DNA of 64,000 nt from Polytrichum commune (taxonomy: Eukaryota > Streptophyta > Polytrichopsida > Polytrichales > Polytrichaceae). A model generated the notes under the pieces. The model worked only from the letters and a program-made list of their open reading frames with translations. It ran no database searches and was not told the origin of the DNA. The position numbers were made by a program, and so were the translations under genes. Every line of letters starts with the position of its first letter. Position 1 is the stretch's first letter. The DNA is taken from positions 56,601,169-56,665,168 of the forward strand of contig OX485806.1 in NCBI GenBank assembly GCA_950295325.1. Direction: 5' to 3'. Shown here piece after piece: positions 43,302 to 55,160 of the stretch.

Positions 43302-44297
43302 TGTCGCGCACCTCTCCATGAGGAGTGGCCGAAACACCATGGGCACAAGGGGGACCCCGGAGTGACACCCGGGACTTGTGGCGCCGTTGGTGAGAGGGCC
43401 CAAGTGATCGTAGTGTGGGTGAGGGCCCCGGGCGTTGGGAACGCCTCCCACCCACAAAGACTAGGAGGCATGAGGGTGAGGCCATGAGCTATGCGTAGCT
43501 CATGGCGTGGTGATTCTAGAATGCTCAAGATCACCTCAATCCGAGGTGTGAGCCAGGAGTTATGGCCATTTGAGTGGGGCGCTGTCCCGGGACAGCGCCC
43601 TGGTACAGCAGTGCCTGGGAGTGATTCCCGGGACTGCCAAGGTTCAAACAGGCATAACGTCCTCAATACTTGTCCGAATGGGGCAAGTGAGGAGTCCATC
43701 GGCATCTACGTGAAGCGTAGATGAAGATGAAGTGGTTGGTTGTTATGATCAGACATCATACAAGGAAGTTATGATGGTCTGAAGCTGCTAGGGGGTTCTA
43801 GGCCCAACAGCTAAAGGAAAATGTCCACTTGGCCCCAACTCTTGGTAGAGAGACAAGAGGTTGGTTGACGGTGGGGTAGGGGCCCCGCGTGAAGTCCTAG
43901 AGGCTTATATGGGTGAGGTGGTGTGGCCTCACCCACCCGAGGCCGAACGGCACGGCCTCCATTGGCATTGGCCTAATGTGAGGCCATAGTTGCCTAGTAT
44001 GGTTCGGGTTGTTGTAGTGTTGCTCCGGCAACGCGATGATCAACATAAGATTGGACTTCCATGGATGGAAGTCCACATCTAAGGATTGGCTACTGATTAA
44101 AGGGGTTGGTTAGCGATTGAAGGGGTGAGTCCCGAAAGCAAAGTAGGAGGGTTGGTTCCCCTCCTATGAACTATAAGGTCCGGGGTGAGAGGAGCTTACC
44201 ATTAGCATGGCGGTATGCGAATGGTTAGCGCTCGTAACCTTTGCTAGGAAATGAAAATTGGCAAGATGGTCAAGGAGGGCTAGCAAGGGTTGCGACA
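43302..44297 (+). mobile_element. Solo LTR of family A, copy A2 (TSD ATAAA)
   Basis: A 996-bp copy of the family A LTR, TGTCGCGCACC...GGTTGCGACA, flanked by ATAAA at 43297-43301 and 44298-44302. It has a small extra segment near 44080-44125, where a GGGGTTGGTTAGCGATTG-like phrase is partly repeated, compared with A1. Confidence 0.95.
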
Positions 44298-44373
44298 ATA
44301 AATGTTAAACGTGTTAATTGTCAACAAAATGGTATTCCCTTCTTTGTAAATTTGACTCTATAAATGTTAACGA

Positions 44374-44604
44374 ATGAAATACAACCATAATATGGATGAT
44401 AAAAACTACACATCCAGTTACATTCCATCTTATAGTGACTTGCAATCTAGTTTTGGTACCATTAGAAAGTACACGGAATCACGTTCATGTGATGTGTCCA
44501 AGTATGTGGGTTTGTTGGTGCAGATTGAGAAATATTTGCAAGTTGTGCATGCAGATGAATCTCACCAAAGAACCATTGATTCTTACTTCACCCGTGATTT
44601 GTAA
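44374..44604 (+). pseudogene. C-terminal tail of a pogo-type transposase
   Basis: A 76-aa frame ending ...SKYVGLLVQIEKYLQVVHAD then HQRTIDSYFTRDL. The final Q-x-T-I-x-x-[F/Y]-F-like tail is characteristic of pogo/Tigger transposases. The catalytic and DNA-binding parts are absent. It lies just inside the right repeat, as expected for an internally deleted copy. Confidence 0.6.
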
Positions 44605-46325
44605 ACTTGATATTGAATAAAGTTTTGATTGGGTTTGCAATTTTATGAATGGTATTCTCTCACAATGACTCTTCATAATTGCTTATATTTATAAATGTTA
44701 AGATTTGTATATTGCTCAAAAAAATAATTTTATAATTGTTAACTGTTAACACCTCTATAAACGTTAACTTTGATCCACTCCCGAGGGTTAACATTTATAG
44801 AAGGTAGACTGTAGATGATCTAGTGATTCCATCTTCAAATATTGACGACCTTGGAGGCGAAACCCCTAGATGTGCAAATAACAAAAGTAGAGTTGGAACT
44901 CTTAACTGCAAAACGAGCCCATTTCCATAAACAAAGCGGATGGGAAGGCCAATCTTCTCTAAGTGCAATTGCGTAGAGAGATGTGTTGTTGTGGAACCAT
45001 GCATCTGAACAACGAAGTCGAAGATGAAAGGTGTCTAAGTAGTAACATTCATGGGTGGCAAAAAAAACAATGCGACAAAAAAATATATTGTCATGGTGAG
45101 GAGGAGATCGTAACAAACATGGTGAGTTCCAAACTCATAACTTTTGTGCGAGTAGTTATAGGCCATATTCTATTATTATCCAACAAGTATTAATCCAACA
45201 AAATAGAATATTATATCAATGTAGGCAATTGAATTGGATAGGGCTCCATCACGTGAAGAGATTGAGATGAAGTCGTAGAAACGAAGGGGGGATGAAACAC
45301 GAAAGGCTAGGACAAACCACATGTCTATTGTTTCCTGTGGAAAAAAAAAATTTGACCGCAACTCTTTATCTAATTGTTTGACAAATATGGGCCGAGACCT
45401 ACACATATGAATAAAAGAATTAGAGAATAATATAAAGTTGATGTTGGATGTTCTCAATATTGTGAGGATAAAAAACACAAAAACTGAAAAATAAAACATT
45501 AAACATATGCTACAAGCAACTTGGCAGAGAACCCAAAAGAAAAACAGTCTCCCCTTGAGTTTGAAAATGAAAGCATGGAAAATGAATTGAAGAAAGACCA
45601 AAAGTTTCAATAAACTGTGAAAAATATAGAATTATTTACAATTATGCTTGCAAAGTAATGCGTAGTTAAGTTTGTGTAGTATATGACTATTAATAGTAAT
45701 GTTTGTGAAGTGCAGAACTAGTAGTAGTCATATTTGTGAAATGTATGACTAGCAATAGTCATCATTTTTTGAAATAGTACTAGACGTAGTTATTAATTTA
45801 ATATTTTTACAACAATTGATGAGGTTGCCCATTTCAAATTATAATTATCACTACACAATCATTGTAAAAAACACCTAAGAAAAAAGATGAGTAAGAAGCG
45901 AACAAATGCAACGAGAAGGAAAACAATGTTGATTTAACATCATAGCATGAGGCCCGTCCAAAAATTTGGAAAAAAAGAAAATGAGTCACGGAGGTGGAGA
46001 AACTCCAAATCAACACAAATTATTATAGAAAACCAATGATAAAGATGGAAACTGCAGGGGAGCAAAGGAGCACTAAGATAAAAATTACAAAACACAAAGG
46101 ACCAAGTACAAATAATGTACCGGATAAAGAGGGTAAGAAAAATGAAGGAGGGAAGAAACAACAAAGAGAAGCCACCAAGAATGTAAACATAAATATGCCA
46201 AATTGTGTGACCATTTAAAATTTCATCAAATCGCATGTTTACTTTTATGGTTTTTCCGTGAGGTTTTGACGTACGTAATCATTGGAACTGTAAGTAGTTG
46301 TAGAGGATAAAGAGGCCCCACCACA

Positions 46326-46973
46326 TGTGAGCATCAATTACCCCCACCCTTCAATTGCGTCCTAGTCCGGGTGGGAAATCAATTACCACATTCTAAGCTT
46401 ACCACTCACATGTGCAAGTACAATTCAAGTGAAGTGGGAGAAGTGGTGTGTATAACACCCTTTTTATTGCCCATGCAAGCACTCACAAATGCTTAATTGC
46501 TACACAATGTCCATTAACAACAAACCCATTAAGCCCCTTTCACTCCCTAATTAATAGCCCTAACTTCCTCCTCTCCATTGAACCCAAGACTCTTAATTGC
46601 AGCCCTACCTTACTACATTGCCTCCCAACTATTGTAGGTTATCCCCCAAGATACCGATTGGTTTCAGTCTAGAGCTAGGAAAACATTAATTATTTGTGCT
46701 CTAAGTTCTCTTCCTGGTGAAGTTCAACACCATCAGGTCATTACTTCCCACTGTTACAGTTGCAGCCCATACAAACGTAGCAAAAACACTACAAGACCTA
46801 ACTAAGCTGCCCATTAGTTTGTAACCAGTCGCGGCAGACTGGCCTAGCCCTCGTTCTCTACCGGTTGAAGCTTCCAACGGCAACCTTCTTCCGCCATTCT
46901 CTTGAATTGGGGGTCCTCGATGGTGTTGCAGCAAGCCACTCCCCCGTCTGTACTCTACGCTGCAGTGCTTCAG
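46326..46973 (+). mobile_element. Family B element, copy B5, 5' part
   Basis: Starts TGTGAGCATCAATTACC and shows the family hairpin: CCCACCC and GGGTGGG around GCGTCCTAGTCC. The likely duplicated target is CCACA (46321-46325), but the other end is not visible. The Gypsy element is inserted at 46974, and B5 sequence probably continues at 59217. Confidence 0.6.
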
Positions 46974-47946
46974 TGTCGCGCACCTCTCCATGAGGAGTGC
47001 CTGAAACACCATGGGCACAAGGGGGACCCCGGAGTGACACCCGGGACTTGTGGCGCCGTTGGTGAGAGGGCCCAAGTGATCCTAGTGTGGGTGAGGGCCC
47101 CGGGCGTTGGGAACGCCTCCCACCCACAAAGACTAGGAGGCATGAGGGTGAGGCCATGAGCTATGCGTAGCTCATGGCGTGGTGATTCTAGAATGCTCAA
47201 GATCACCTCAATCGGAGGTGTGAGCTAGGAGTTATGGCCATTTGAGTGGGGTGCTGTCCCGGGACAGCGCCCTGGTACAGCAGTGCCTGGGAGTGATTCC
47301 CGGGACTGCCAAGGCTCAAACAGGCATAACTTCCTCAATACTTGTCCGAATGGGGCAAGTGAGGAGTCCATCGGCATCTACGTGAAGCGTAGATGAGGAT
47401 GGAGTGGTTGGTTGTTGTGATCAGACATCATACAAGGAAGTTATGATGGTCTGAAGCTGCTGGGGGGGTTCTAGGCCCAGCAGCTAAGGGAAAATGTCCA
47501 CTTGGCCCCAACTCTTGGTAGAGAGACAAGAGGTTGGTTGGCGGTGGGGTAGGGGCTCCGTGTAGAGTCCTAGAGGCTTATATGGGTGAGGTGGTGTGGC
47601 CTCACCCACCCGAGGCCGAACGGCACGGCCTCCATGGGCATTGGCCCATTGTGAGGCCATAGTTGCCTAGTATGCTTCGGGTTGTTGTAGTGTTGCTCCG
47701 GCAACGCGATGATCAACATAGGATTGGACTTCCATGGATGGAAGTCCACATTGGGGAAATGGGTTACCGATTAAGGGGTGAGCCCCGAAAGCAAAGTAGG
47801 AGGGTTGGTTCCCTCCTATGAACTATTGGTCCGGGGTAAGAGGAGCTATCCATTAGCATGGCGGAATGCGAAGGGTTAGCGCTCGTAACCTTTGCTAGAA
47901 ACGAAAATTGGCAAGATTATTAAGGGACCTAGCAAGGGTTGCGACA
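46974..47946 (+). repeat. 5' LTR of the Gypsy element
   Basis: TGTCGCGCACC...GGTTGCGACA, 973 bp. Same family as A1 and A2. It contains the palindromes described for family A. Confidence 0.95.
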
Positions 47947-47948
47947 CT

Positions 47949-47960
47949 TGGTATCAGAGC
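47949..47960 (+). promoter_or_regulatory. Primer binding site, initiator methionine tRNA
   Basis: TGGTATCAGAGC begins two bases after the 5' LTR. This is the standard plant Gypsy/Copia primer site complementary to the 3' end of initiator Met tRNA. Confidence 0.95.
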
Positions 47961-48075
47961 AGGGTTCCAATATTTGAGCTAGCACTTTGAGGGAAGCATG
48001 GCTATCATATAAGCGGGTTATGATGGTGACCCGGGGTTTCCAAAAGGTTGTGAGGCTCAAATTGGAACAAAGATC

Positions 48076-48493
48076 ATGTGTAAATGGAATTTGACCATAC
48101 CATTGGTTCTAATGACAATGGTGGGCATGACGGTGGATTCGGTGAGGAAAATGGAGGAGTGCTTTGAAAAGGCTCCCGCAAACCTCGAAAAGTATTCAGG
48201 GGCTAGAATACCGAATGCACCCAAAACCTTGGAGGGCATTAATGTTGGATTGAAATTTCAATTCGAAATGCTTAGAAGGTGGTGATGTTGAAATGAACTT
48301 GGGGCACATGAGGCACGCGGGGTCTCTTAAGGCGTATATGTGCGAATTTTACACCCAAATGAATGGTACATCTAGGATGGACGAGCTTTCTAAGAAATGC
48401 ATCGTTTTAGGTGGGTTTCAAAAGCGGGTGGTGAAAACCATGTTCAAGACCCCAAAACATCTTGAGGACGTAGTGCGAATCATAAAGATTTGA
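48076..48493 (+). pseudogene. Gypsy gag remnant
   Basis: Two short frames remain. The second (48293-48493) reads RHAGSLKAYMCEFYTQMNG then MDELSKKCIVLGGFQKRVV, the pattern of the Gypsy gag domain (short helices with F...L...M and a G-F/L repeat). The following sequence to about 48880 is gag-like but broken by stops. No CCHC zinc knuckle is seen. Confidence 0.65.
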
Positions 48494-48910
48494 AGAGCAT
48501 TGAAGCCGATGTTCCTAAGAAGAAGTTGGACGGCACATCAATACAAACTGGGTTTAGCCGAAAGAGGCCCCAAGGAAATGAGCGCAAGTAGTTTGGCCCA
48601 TTATACCAAGGCAAATCATGCTAGCTCGTGCCGTGGATGAAATGTGAGAAGGTGGTTTGGTGGTACCAAGCTAGATCATATTTGTGCCACGGACGGAGTG
48701 TTAAAAGTTGGCCTTGTGGACCAAGCCAAACTCATGGTGTTGCCGAAGACCAAATGTTAGACGATGGCTTTGTGGCCAAGGCTAGTAGCCTTAAGCCAAG
48801 GCCAACTATTTTATATCTTGAGGCTCAAATGAATGGGACAAACGTCTAATGGGTTGACAAAGAGGCAAGCCATGCCTTCTTGAGCCCAAAACTCATAAGG
48901 GAGTTGGGGC

Positions 48911-49411
48911 TTGCCGATTGGTAGAGCGGGCAAGCCCACCAAGGTGCGGTTTGGAAAGGGCAAACCGCATGAGACAAAGGAGGCCGCGATGCATGTAACC
49001 TTGCAATGTGGGACATTGGATTTTTGTCAAAATTTCACACCAAGTGAAATAGATAAAATGCATGTCATTGTGAAGGCCGCCTTCTTTGAAACTCACATGA
49101 TAGATGTGAGGTGCAAGCCGGTGTGCTTGCGGTGCATTATGATGTGTCATAATGGCAAAGAATTGAAGTTCAAATTAACAATGACTCCTATGGTAGGAGG
49201 ACCTAAGTTGAATTTGGTCTTAATGGACCGAATAAAAATAAATAAAAACATAATGGTCGTGGTTCAATTGGAGCAACTCCAAGGAACGTATGGGGAGGCT
49301 AGGAAAGATGGGCCTCCCCCAAACAACATTGGTGTGATGTTGGTGAAATACAAGGATGTATTCACCAATGTGTTGCCCAAAAAAAAATTACCGCCAAGAA
49401 GTGAAAAATAA
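48911..49411 (+). pseudogene. Gypsy protease region, pol start
   Basis: The 166-aa frame has LDFCQNFTPSEIDKMHVIV and later GKELKFKLTMTPMVGGPKL, as in the aspartic-protease-to-RT region of plant chromoviruses. It ends with VKYKDVFTNVLPKKKLPPRS, the usual lead into reverse transcriptase. The RT domain that should follow is deleted: within 100 bases the sequence jumps to the RT/RNase H junction. Confidence 0.7.
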
Positions 49412-49499
49412 CTTTGCTCAACGAGAGATTGAGCTCTTGAGGTATGTGGTGATAAATGAAGTTGGTGGACGAACATGAAGAATGTCAAGGCAATCCAAA

Positions 49500-52400
49500 A
49501 GGAGAATTGACCCTTGATTCAAAAGGGCTTAGGTCATTTGTTGGCCTAGCCAATTAGTACCATAACTTCATTCGAGAGTTTTCTAAGGTTGCTAGGACCT
49601 TATTCAACTTATTGAGGAAAATGGCTATCCCAAGAGTGGGATGAGCCTTGTCACCAAGCCTTTGGGGGGCTCAAAAACAAGTTCTCTTCGCCGCCCGTGC
49701 TTAAGTTCGCGGACTTTGACAAACCTTTTGAGGTGCATACGGGGGCGAGTGACTTTAGCATTGGCGGATGTTGAGGCAAAATGGATGGCCATTGTATATA
49801 AGAGCATGAATCTCGATGGTTGTCCGACCTTGTCCAACTTATGCAAGAAATGGCTATCCCAAAAGTGGGATGAGCTTTGCCACCAAGTCTTTAAGGAGCT
49901 TAAGACCAAGTTTTCTTCGCCGCCCGTGCTCAAGTTTGCGAAATTTGACAAACCTTTTGAGGTGCATACGGGGGCGAGTAACTTTACCATTGGCGGATGT
50001 TGATCCAAGATAGATGCCCATTGCATATGGGAGCATTAAGCTCAAAGGTTGTCAAACCTTGTGCGACTTGTGAAAGAAATGGCTATCCTGTGGTACTTTT
50101 GGGCCACCCCCTTTCGAGGGAGCCTAAAAGTATCACACAAGCCCTTCGGTGAAGGTGGCCTGCATTTGCAGGCGCCCAAGCCGAACCCGAATGATAGGTG
50201 TATAATGTGAGTAGTTAGATTTTTAAGGGAGATTAAATATGCGTCGTAGTACCTCCGGAGGTTGGGCCTTAGTTTTTTACTAGTGTGGCTTTAAACTCCA
50301 CTAACCAATTTCATATCTAGTTCTAACCTTAACCTACAACCTATTCTACGCGCAGACGCACCAGCCTTGAAACCAAGGCAATCCTAATTTGTGAATTGGG
50401 ATGGTTCTGATACACCCAACCGGGTGTGACTCATACCACCCTAACTCAACGAACGGAATAACGACAATTTGATGGACCATTCAATTCTTCCTATTTATTT
50501 ATTTAGTTCTATTTAGTTTTCTAAGCGGGGGAACTTGGCCTAAGTCCCACCCTTCACACAAATTCCTTCTTAATTACTTACTTTTGTTTGCACGTCCTAA
50601 CTTACTACATTAACATATTAGGCATCACCCCTTACCTCGGGTCTCTTGCCAACAAGGGTTTACGATTTATTTTGTATGTTTTGATTGTTAAATGTGTTTA
50701 CACTGGATAGACCACGAAATGCAACTCAATGGGACCAGGGTGACGGGCAACCTGTAGGTTCAACCTGTTGCGCAATCTTCATAAATTGGGGCCATTACTC
50801 CCAATTTATGGGGCCAACAACATAATAGTGGATTTGCGGGTCATTAACCCCACCTTTCCACCAACAACATTCAGAGTGGTCGTGTCGGTGATTAATCCGA
50901 CTTACCACACACGAAACTTGCTAATAAATGAAGCTACTACCACAAAACATACCAAGGGCCCCGAAAACAATGGAATTGGGTACTCCCTTGGCGGTCAAGT
51001 GGTCAAGCCACTTGACCTTACGAGATAGGTGAGTGGGTTTAGAGATGCGTACCTTAGCCGTGCTCCCTCCAATCCTAAATGGAAGGCTTAAGGTTAGTTA
51101 ATTTACCTCAATTTTCCTCGGTTGATTTGGGCTTGATGTAGGCCGAGCCGCTACCTCCTTCCTTGCTCCACTTTCCGAGCGTCGACCTTGCCTCCTTCTT
51201 TGTAACTAGTTTGGTAGTAAGCGTACCTTAGTTAACAATTAAAATATAAAGTGTTATTCTGCCCTGTAATTTAATCCTAAGCATAATATTTATACTTAGT
51301 GCACCAAATTATCTTTCCAATGATCTAAAAATTACTCTAATCGGATAAGAAATGCAAAAGTTATGAGGGTTGGAAGTGTGAGGTCGATTCAACCGACCCT
51401 TCCAACCCACCTATCTACCTTCTAACTTCAAGAATTCATAGCACATTCCTTACTACTTGGATCTAGGCTTTCCTTATACCATTGGAAAGCTATGAACAAG
51501 CTCTAACTAGAAAAATTATGACATCAGCAGGTTAAGCTAATAGAAATTCAGCGGACTCCTTGTAACACAGCAGTCAATCAAGAAGGCTTAAACTATGTAT
51601 CTCGCCTTCAACAATTCATATCTAATTCAAATTTTAGTCAAATCAAACGTTCTATATGACCCTGGAGAGATATTAAAAATATGTATTTGATAAAAATATG
51701 TGATTAGAAAGGTAAGCCGAAGTGAACCCAGCAGGTCCTCTGTAATGCAGCAGTCAACCAAAAGTTCTCAAATTATGTGTCCCATCTTGCACAATTCATA
51801 TCTAATTCAAATCATGCTCAAATCAAATGTTCTAAGCCATTTTGGAAAGCTACACAAAAGTTCTACTTGGGAAAAATATAATTTCTTGGAATTAAAATTC
51901 TTATTGGGCTCGCAGGTCTGATCCAGCAGCCGCTACCCACAAGACCACCTAGTTTTTCTACTCCATCTTTGAAAATCCATAACTAATTGTCATCTCAACC
52001 AAATCACAAATGGGAAACGGCTATGGATAGCTATATGAAATCTCTCTAAGAGAAAAATGATAAGTATCTTGTTCTAGCTTTTGAACTAAGCCTTCAGGGC
52101 ATTGGCAGATGAGGTCTATAATGCCTCTACTCAAAACTCTACCATCCAACCTACCTCTACAAAAGAAGGAATAATTTTGTTGGTGTGTTAATAAACACAC
52201 AACCTAACTAGGAGAGAGAGAGTAGAGGAGGTTCTCAAGCCTTTCTTTTAGACCATTGAGAATACATGCTAAAGGATTTTTTCCTAACTACATTGAAGCA
52301 GGGCTTCGCCCAAAAACTAGAGAAAGAGAGAGAGCTACAAGGTGGAAGGAGGGGTTTTTAAACCCTCTCACAAAAGGGTTGGACCCCTCCTCCACCGGAT

Positions 52401-53350
52401 CCATTTTTCAAACCCTTTCCCGAAATTTTGGCTCGGGGGTTTTCCCGGTTGAGGTTGCCATCCTCTCGCCGAGGTGGCTCCGACAAAAAACCTTTAGAAA
52501 TCTTTCTAATTTTTCCGCCATCGAGTTGGCAAGGGGGCAAGTGGGTAAGTATCCCCCTTGCTCTCTTTCTTTTTTGTCTTCAAAATTCTTCACGCCGATT
52601 TTATCTTCTTACCTAAACCACCTCTAATAGTCTTGTGTGCCTCACACTACTAATAAACTAACACTTGCTTAGCTAGCATTTACTAACATTTGCTTAATAG
52701 CTAGCATCTACTAATATTTGCTTAGCTAGTTGTTTTTACTAGCTAGCATATTTTTTCTACTTTGCTATCTTCTAGCACTACTTAGTTTCATTTTGACCTT
52801 CCTTCTTCTAGGCTAAATGCTAAATGAACTAATTTTTCCTAAATTCCCTATCAATTCTAACTTTTAATGCTAACATTCTAACTAAAAGTGATCCCGCAGA
52901 GTGGTGGACCATTCAAAGGGTTCACATATCCCAAGAGTGGGATGAGCCTTGCCACCAAGTCTTTGAGAAGCTTAAGAGCAAGTTCTCTTCGCTGCCCGTG
53001 CTCAAGTTCGTGGAGTTTGACAAACCTTTTGAGGTGCATACGGGGGCGAGTGACTTTACCATTGGCGGATGTTGAGGCAAGATGGATGGCCATGGCATAT
53101 GAGAGCATGAAGCTCGATGGTTGTCCCACCTTGTGCGACTTGTGGAAGAAATGGCTATCCCAAGAGTGGGATGATGTTTGTCACGAGTCTTTGGGGAGCT
53201 TAATACCAAGTTCTCTTCGCCGTTCGTGCTCAAGTTCGCGGAGCTTGACAAACCTTTCGAGGTGCATACGGGGGTGAATAACTTTGCCAATGGTGGATTA
53301 TGTGTAAGATGGATGGCCATTGCATATGGGAGCATAAAGCTCGATGGTTG
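49500..53350 (+). pseudogene. Gypsy RT/RNase H junction with fourfold 229-bp tandem repeat
   Basis: 49525-49620 reads LRSFVGLANYYHNFIREFSK in pieces, the end of RT. Then a unit of about 229 bp encoding the RNase H start (FSSPPVLKFADFDKPFEVHT, then GASDFSIGG) is repeated in tandem: starts at about 49621, 49850, 50079 (split by C2 at 50089-52926) and 53150. The units differ by a few percent and all carry stops. Each repeats ATGGCTATCCCAAGAGTGGG at its start. Confidence 0.85.
50089..52926 (+). mobile_element. Family C element, copy C2 (TSD TATCC)
   Basis: A 2838-bp copy of C1, TGTGGTACTTTTGGGCC...AAAGGGTTCACA, flanked by TATCC at 50084-50088 and 52927-52931. It lacks one 133-bp stretch found in C1 (C1 about 39993-40127). 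The remaining sequence is nearly identical, and the central 2.1 kb shows no difference that I could see. Confidence 0.95.
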
Positions 53351-53690
53351 TCAAAGAAAACAACCAACTCATGACAAAGAACTTCTTTGCCGTAATGCAT
53401 TGCTTGAAGATGTGGTGACATTATATGGGGTCGCACAAAGCAAAGGTCTACATGGACAATGTGTCCTAAAAGTATTTTGACATACAAGCGTAAGTGAACG
53501 CCAAGTCATTGCGGAGGCATGATAGTTTGGCGCTTATGAAGGTGGATTTGATCCACAAACCGGACCGTGGAAATGTGGTGCTGGATGCGCGAAGTAGATC
53601 GGAAGAGTTCCAAGCAATGAGAACCATCCAAACCTTGTGGCTAATGTGTGCCGGCAAAGGAAACTTGTAATGCAAGATACGGGAGGGGTA
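53351..53690 (+). pseudogene. Gypsy RNase H, C-terminal part
   Basis: Pieces read QPTHDKELL, then in other frames LIHKPDRGNVVLDARSRSEEFQ, as in the RNase H end (the usual phrase is H-K-P-G-R-x-N-V-V-x-D-A-L-S-R). Frames change several times. Confidence 0.7.
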
Positions 53691-53696
53691 AATTAA

Positions 53697-54643
53697 CTAC
53701 CCTAAAGCACTAAAGCTTTTAGGTGAGCTTCGCAAGAGCAAGGTGCTCAAAGAGGTTAAGTTGGTGGACGGATTGTTCAAGTGCAAACAAAGTCGGGTGT
53801 ATGTGCCACAAGGCAAGTTGAGGCTATCGGTTTTGAAGGAGGAATATGATAGTCCTATTGCCGGCCATAGAGGAGAAAGAAAAAGCCGCCATAGAATGGT
53901 GTCAAAGAGGTACCATTGGCGGTGCATAAAGGAAGATATAGCCCACTTTGTGAAGGCTTGAATCAAAGTGCCAAGTGAACCGAGCCTCTTACCAAAAGCA
54001 AGGCGGCTTCTTGCAACCGTTGCCTATCCCGTTGGCGCCATGGCATGGTATGTGCATGGACTTGATCACAAGTTTGCCGGAGTCACATGGGTATGATGCC
54101 ATCTTATTGATGGTAGAGCGGTTTGCCAAGTGGGCACACATGGTGCCGATTGTGGGAACCGCCACCGCGTTGGAGACCGCATAGCCTTTTCTCAAAGGAT
54201 GGTTGAGGCACCACGGGTTGCCAAGAGTGATTGTGTGGGATCAAGATCCAAAGTTCACAAGTGCATTTTCAATGCATTTCTCTAAGGAGGTCGGAATGAA
54301 ACTAAGGTTTAGCATGACCTTGCATTCCCAAATGAATGGGAAATCGGAACGTGTGAATGGAGTCTTGAAGCAATACTTGAGGAACTTGGTGGGGGCGGAC
54401 CAAGGAGATTGGGCGGACTATGTGGGTCGAGCGGAGTGTAATTGCAATGTAGCCACGCACTTGGCTACCAAGGGGTGGTCTTTCGTGGTGGCTTATGGAG
54501 TGGATGCGCTCCAACCTATTAACCTAGCTCTCGAGGGGGCACATTCAACACTAGAGTTCAACCAAGATGGTGAGGACTTGGCCAAGAAGCGTGAACAAGT
54601 CTTGGAGATGACCAAGTTGTTGGTGGAGAAAGCCTGAAGGTGC
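53697..54643 (+). pseudogene. Gypsy integrase
   Basis: Zinc-finger part (53743-53961): GKLRLSVLKEEYDSPIAGH, then SKRYHWRCIKEDIAHFV. The second Cys region is broken by a frame change. Core: WHGMCMDLITSLPESHGYD (first Asp), VWDQDPKFTSAF (second Asp) and SQMNGKSERVNGVLKQYLR (Glu). The segment after it resembles the connection to the GPF module. The catalytic residues are kept but in-frame stops occur at 53959 and near 54182. Confidence 0.88.
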
Positions 54644-55160
54644 TACGGAGTGCAAATCAATGCCGGAAGACGCGAAGTGGAGTATGAGGTGGGCCAAAAG
54701 GCGTTGTTGAATGTGAACAACTTCACTTAGCCGGAAGGCCTCACTCCAAAGTTCATGTCCAAAATTGGAGCTTCGTTTTCCATTGTGGAACAAGTGTTCA
54801 AGGACATATATAAGTTGGAATTACCGCCGGAGATCAAAGTGCATCCGACATTTCATGTCTCATTACGAAAGTCATTTTAGGACGACACCTTGTGGCCCGA
54901 TCACAAGCAAGTGATTAGGCCACCTCCCGACCTTGTGGACGTCATTTGGAACATGAGGTAAGAGGGCATCCTCAAGTGTAGGAAGCCCAAGTGAAAAGGA
55001 AAGAAAAAGTACAAAGGAATACTTGGTGAAATGGTGAGGATACCATGAGAAAAAAACCGCTTGGGTGGCGGCAAGAGACATGGTCAACACCAATGAATTG
55101 GTGAAGCACTTTGAAGAAACTGAGGCTAGACATTCCAATAAAAAGAAGCGTAGGCATTGA
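54644..55160 (+). pseudogene. Integrase C-terminal module and chromodomain
   Basis: After a stop at 54635-54637, the frame continues with EYEVGQKALLNVNNF, YKLELPPEIKVHPTFHVSLR (GPF-type module). Then, in pieces, EYLVKW and a GYHEKKTAWVAARDMVNTNEL-like segment, the W-K/R-G-Y...W and N...L pattern of the chromodomain. The chromodomain places the element among chromoviruses. Confidence 0.7.

Larger units (their letters stand above)
43211..44811 (+). mobile_element. pogo/Emigrant-like element (TA target) with nested solo LTR A2
   Basis: Left end CAGTCCACCCTCTATAAATT; right end, read inward, CAGTCTACCTTCTATAAATG. This resembles the plant pogo-type (Lemi1/Emigrant) terminal repeat CAG...ACCTCTATAAATTAATA. 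TA flanks both ends (43209-43210, 44812-44813). Without the nested A2 LTR it is about 600 bp, so it is a deletion derivative. It encodes only the C-terminal tail of a transposase (44374-44604). Confidence 0.82.
42417..46220 (+). pseudogene. CACTA2 second-gene remnant
   Basis: Block by block similarity to the second gene of the first CACTA element: GTGGAAGAAGTATTCCAAGG at 42421 matches about 7488; ATTCCATCTTCAAATATTGA at about 44825 matches about 8689; GGCAATTGAATTGGATAGGG at about 45222 matches about 9566; and a Lys-rich end (46036-46213) resembles 24200-24480. It is split by the pogo element at 43211-44811. All frames are disrupted. The intron counterpart at 42770-42960 keeps GACTAAGACTAGTCAT motifs. 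Confidence 0.7.
34532..46325. mobile_element. Second, diverged CACTA element (right end not seen)
   Basis: It begins CACTACAAGGAAAA at 34532, a classic CACTA terminus, followed by TGACTA/TAGTCA repeats (34550-34800). Its contents parallel the first CACTA element: minus-strand transposase remnants (35390-36360) then plus-strand second-gene remnants (42417-46220). It is interrupted by B2 (36451-38786), C1 (39446-42416) and a pogo element (43211-44811). B5 at 46326 probably truncates it or is also inside it. It is much more decayed than the first element. Confidence 0.75.
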
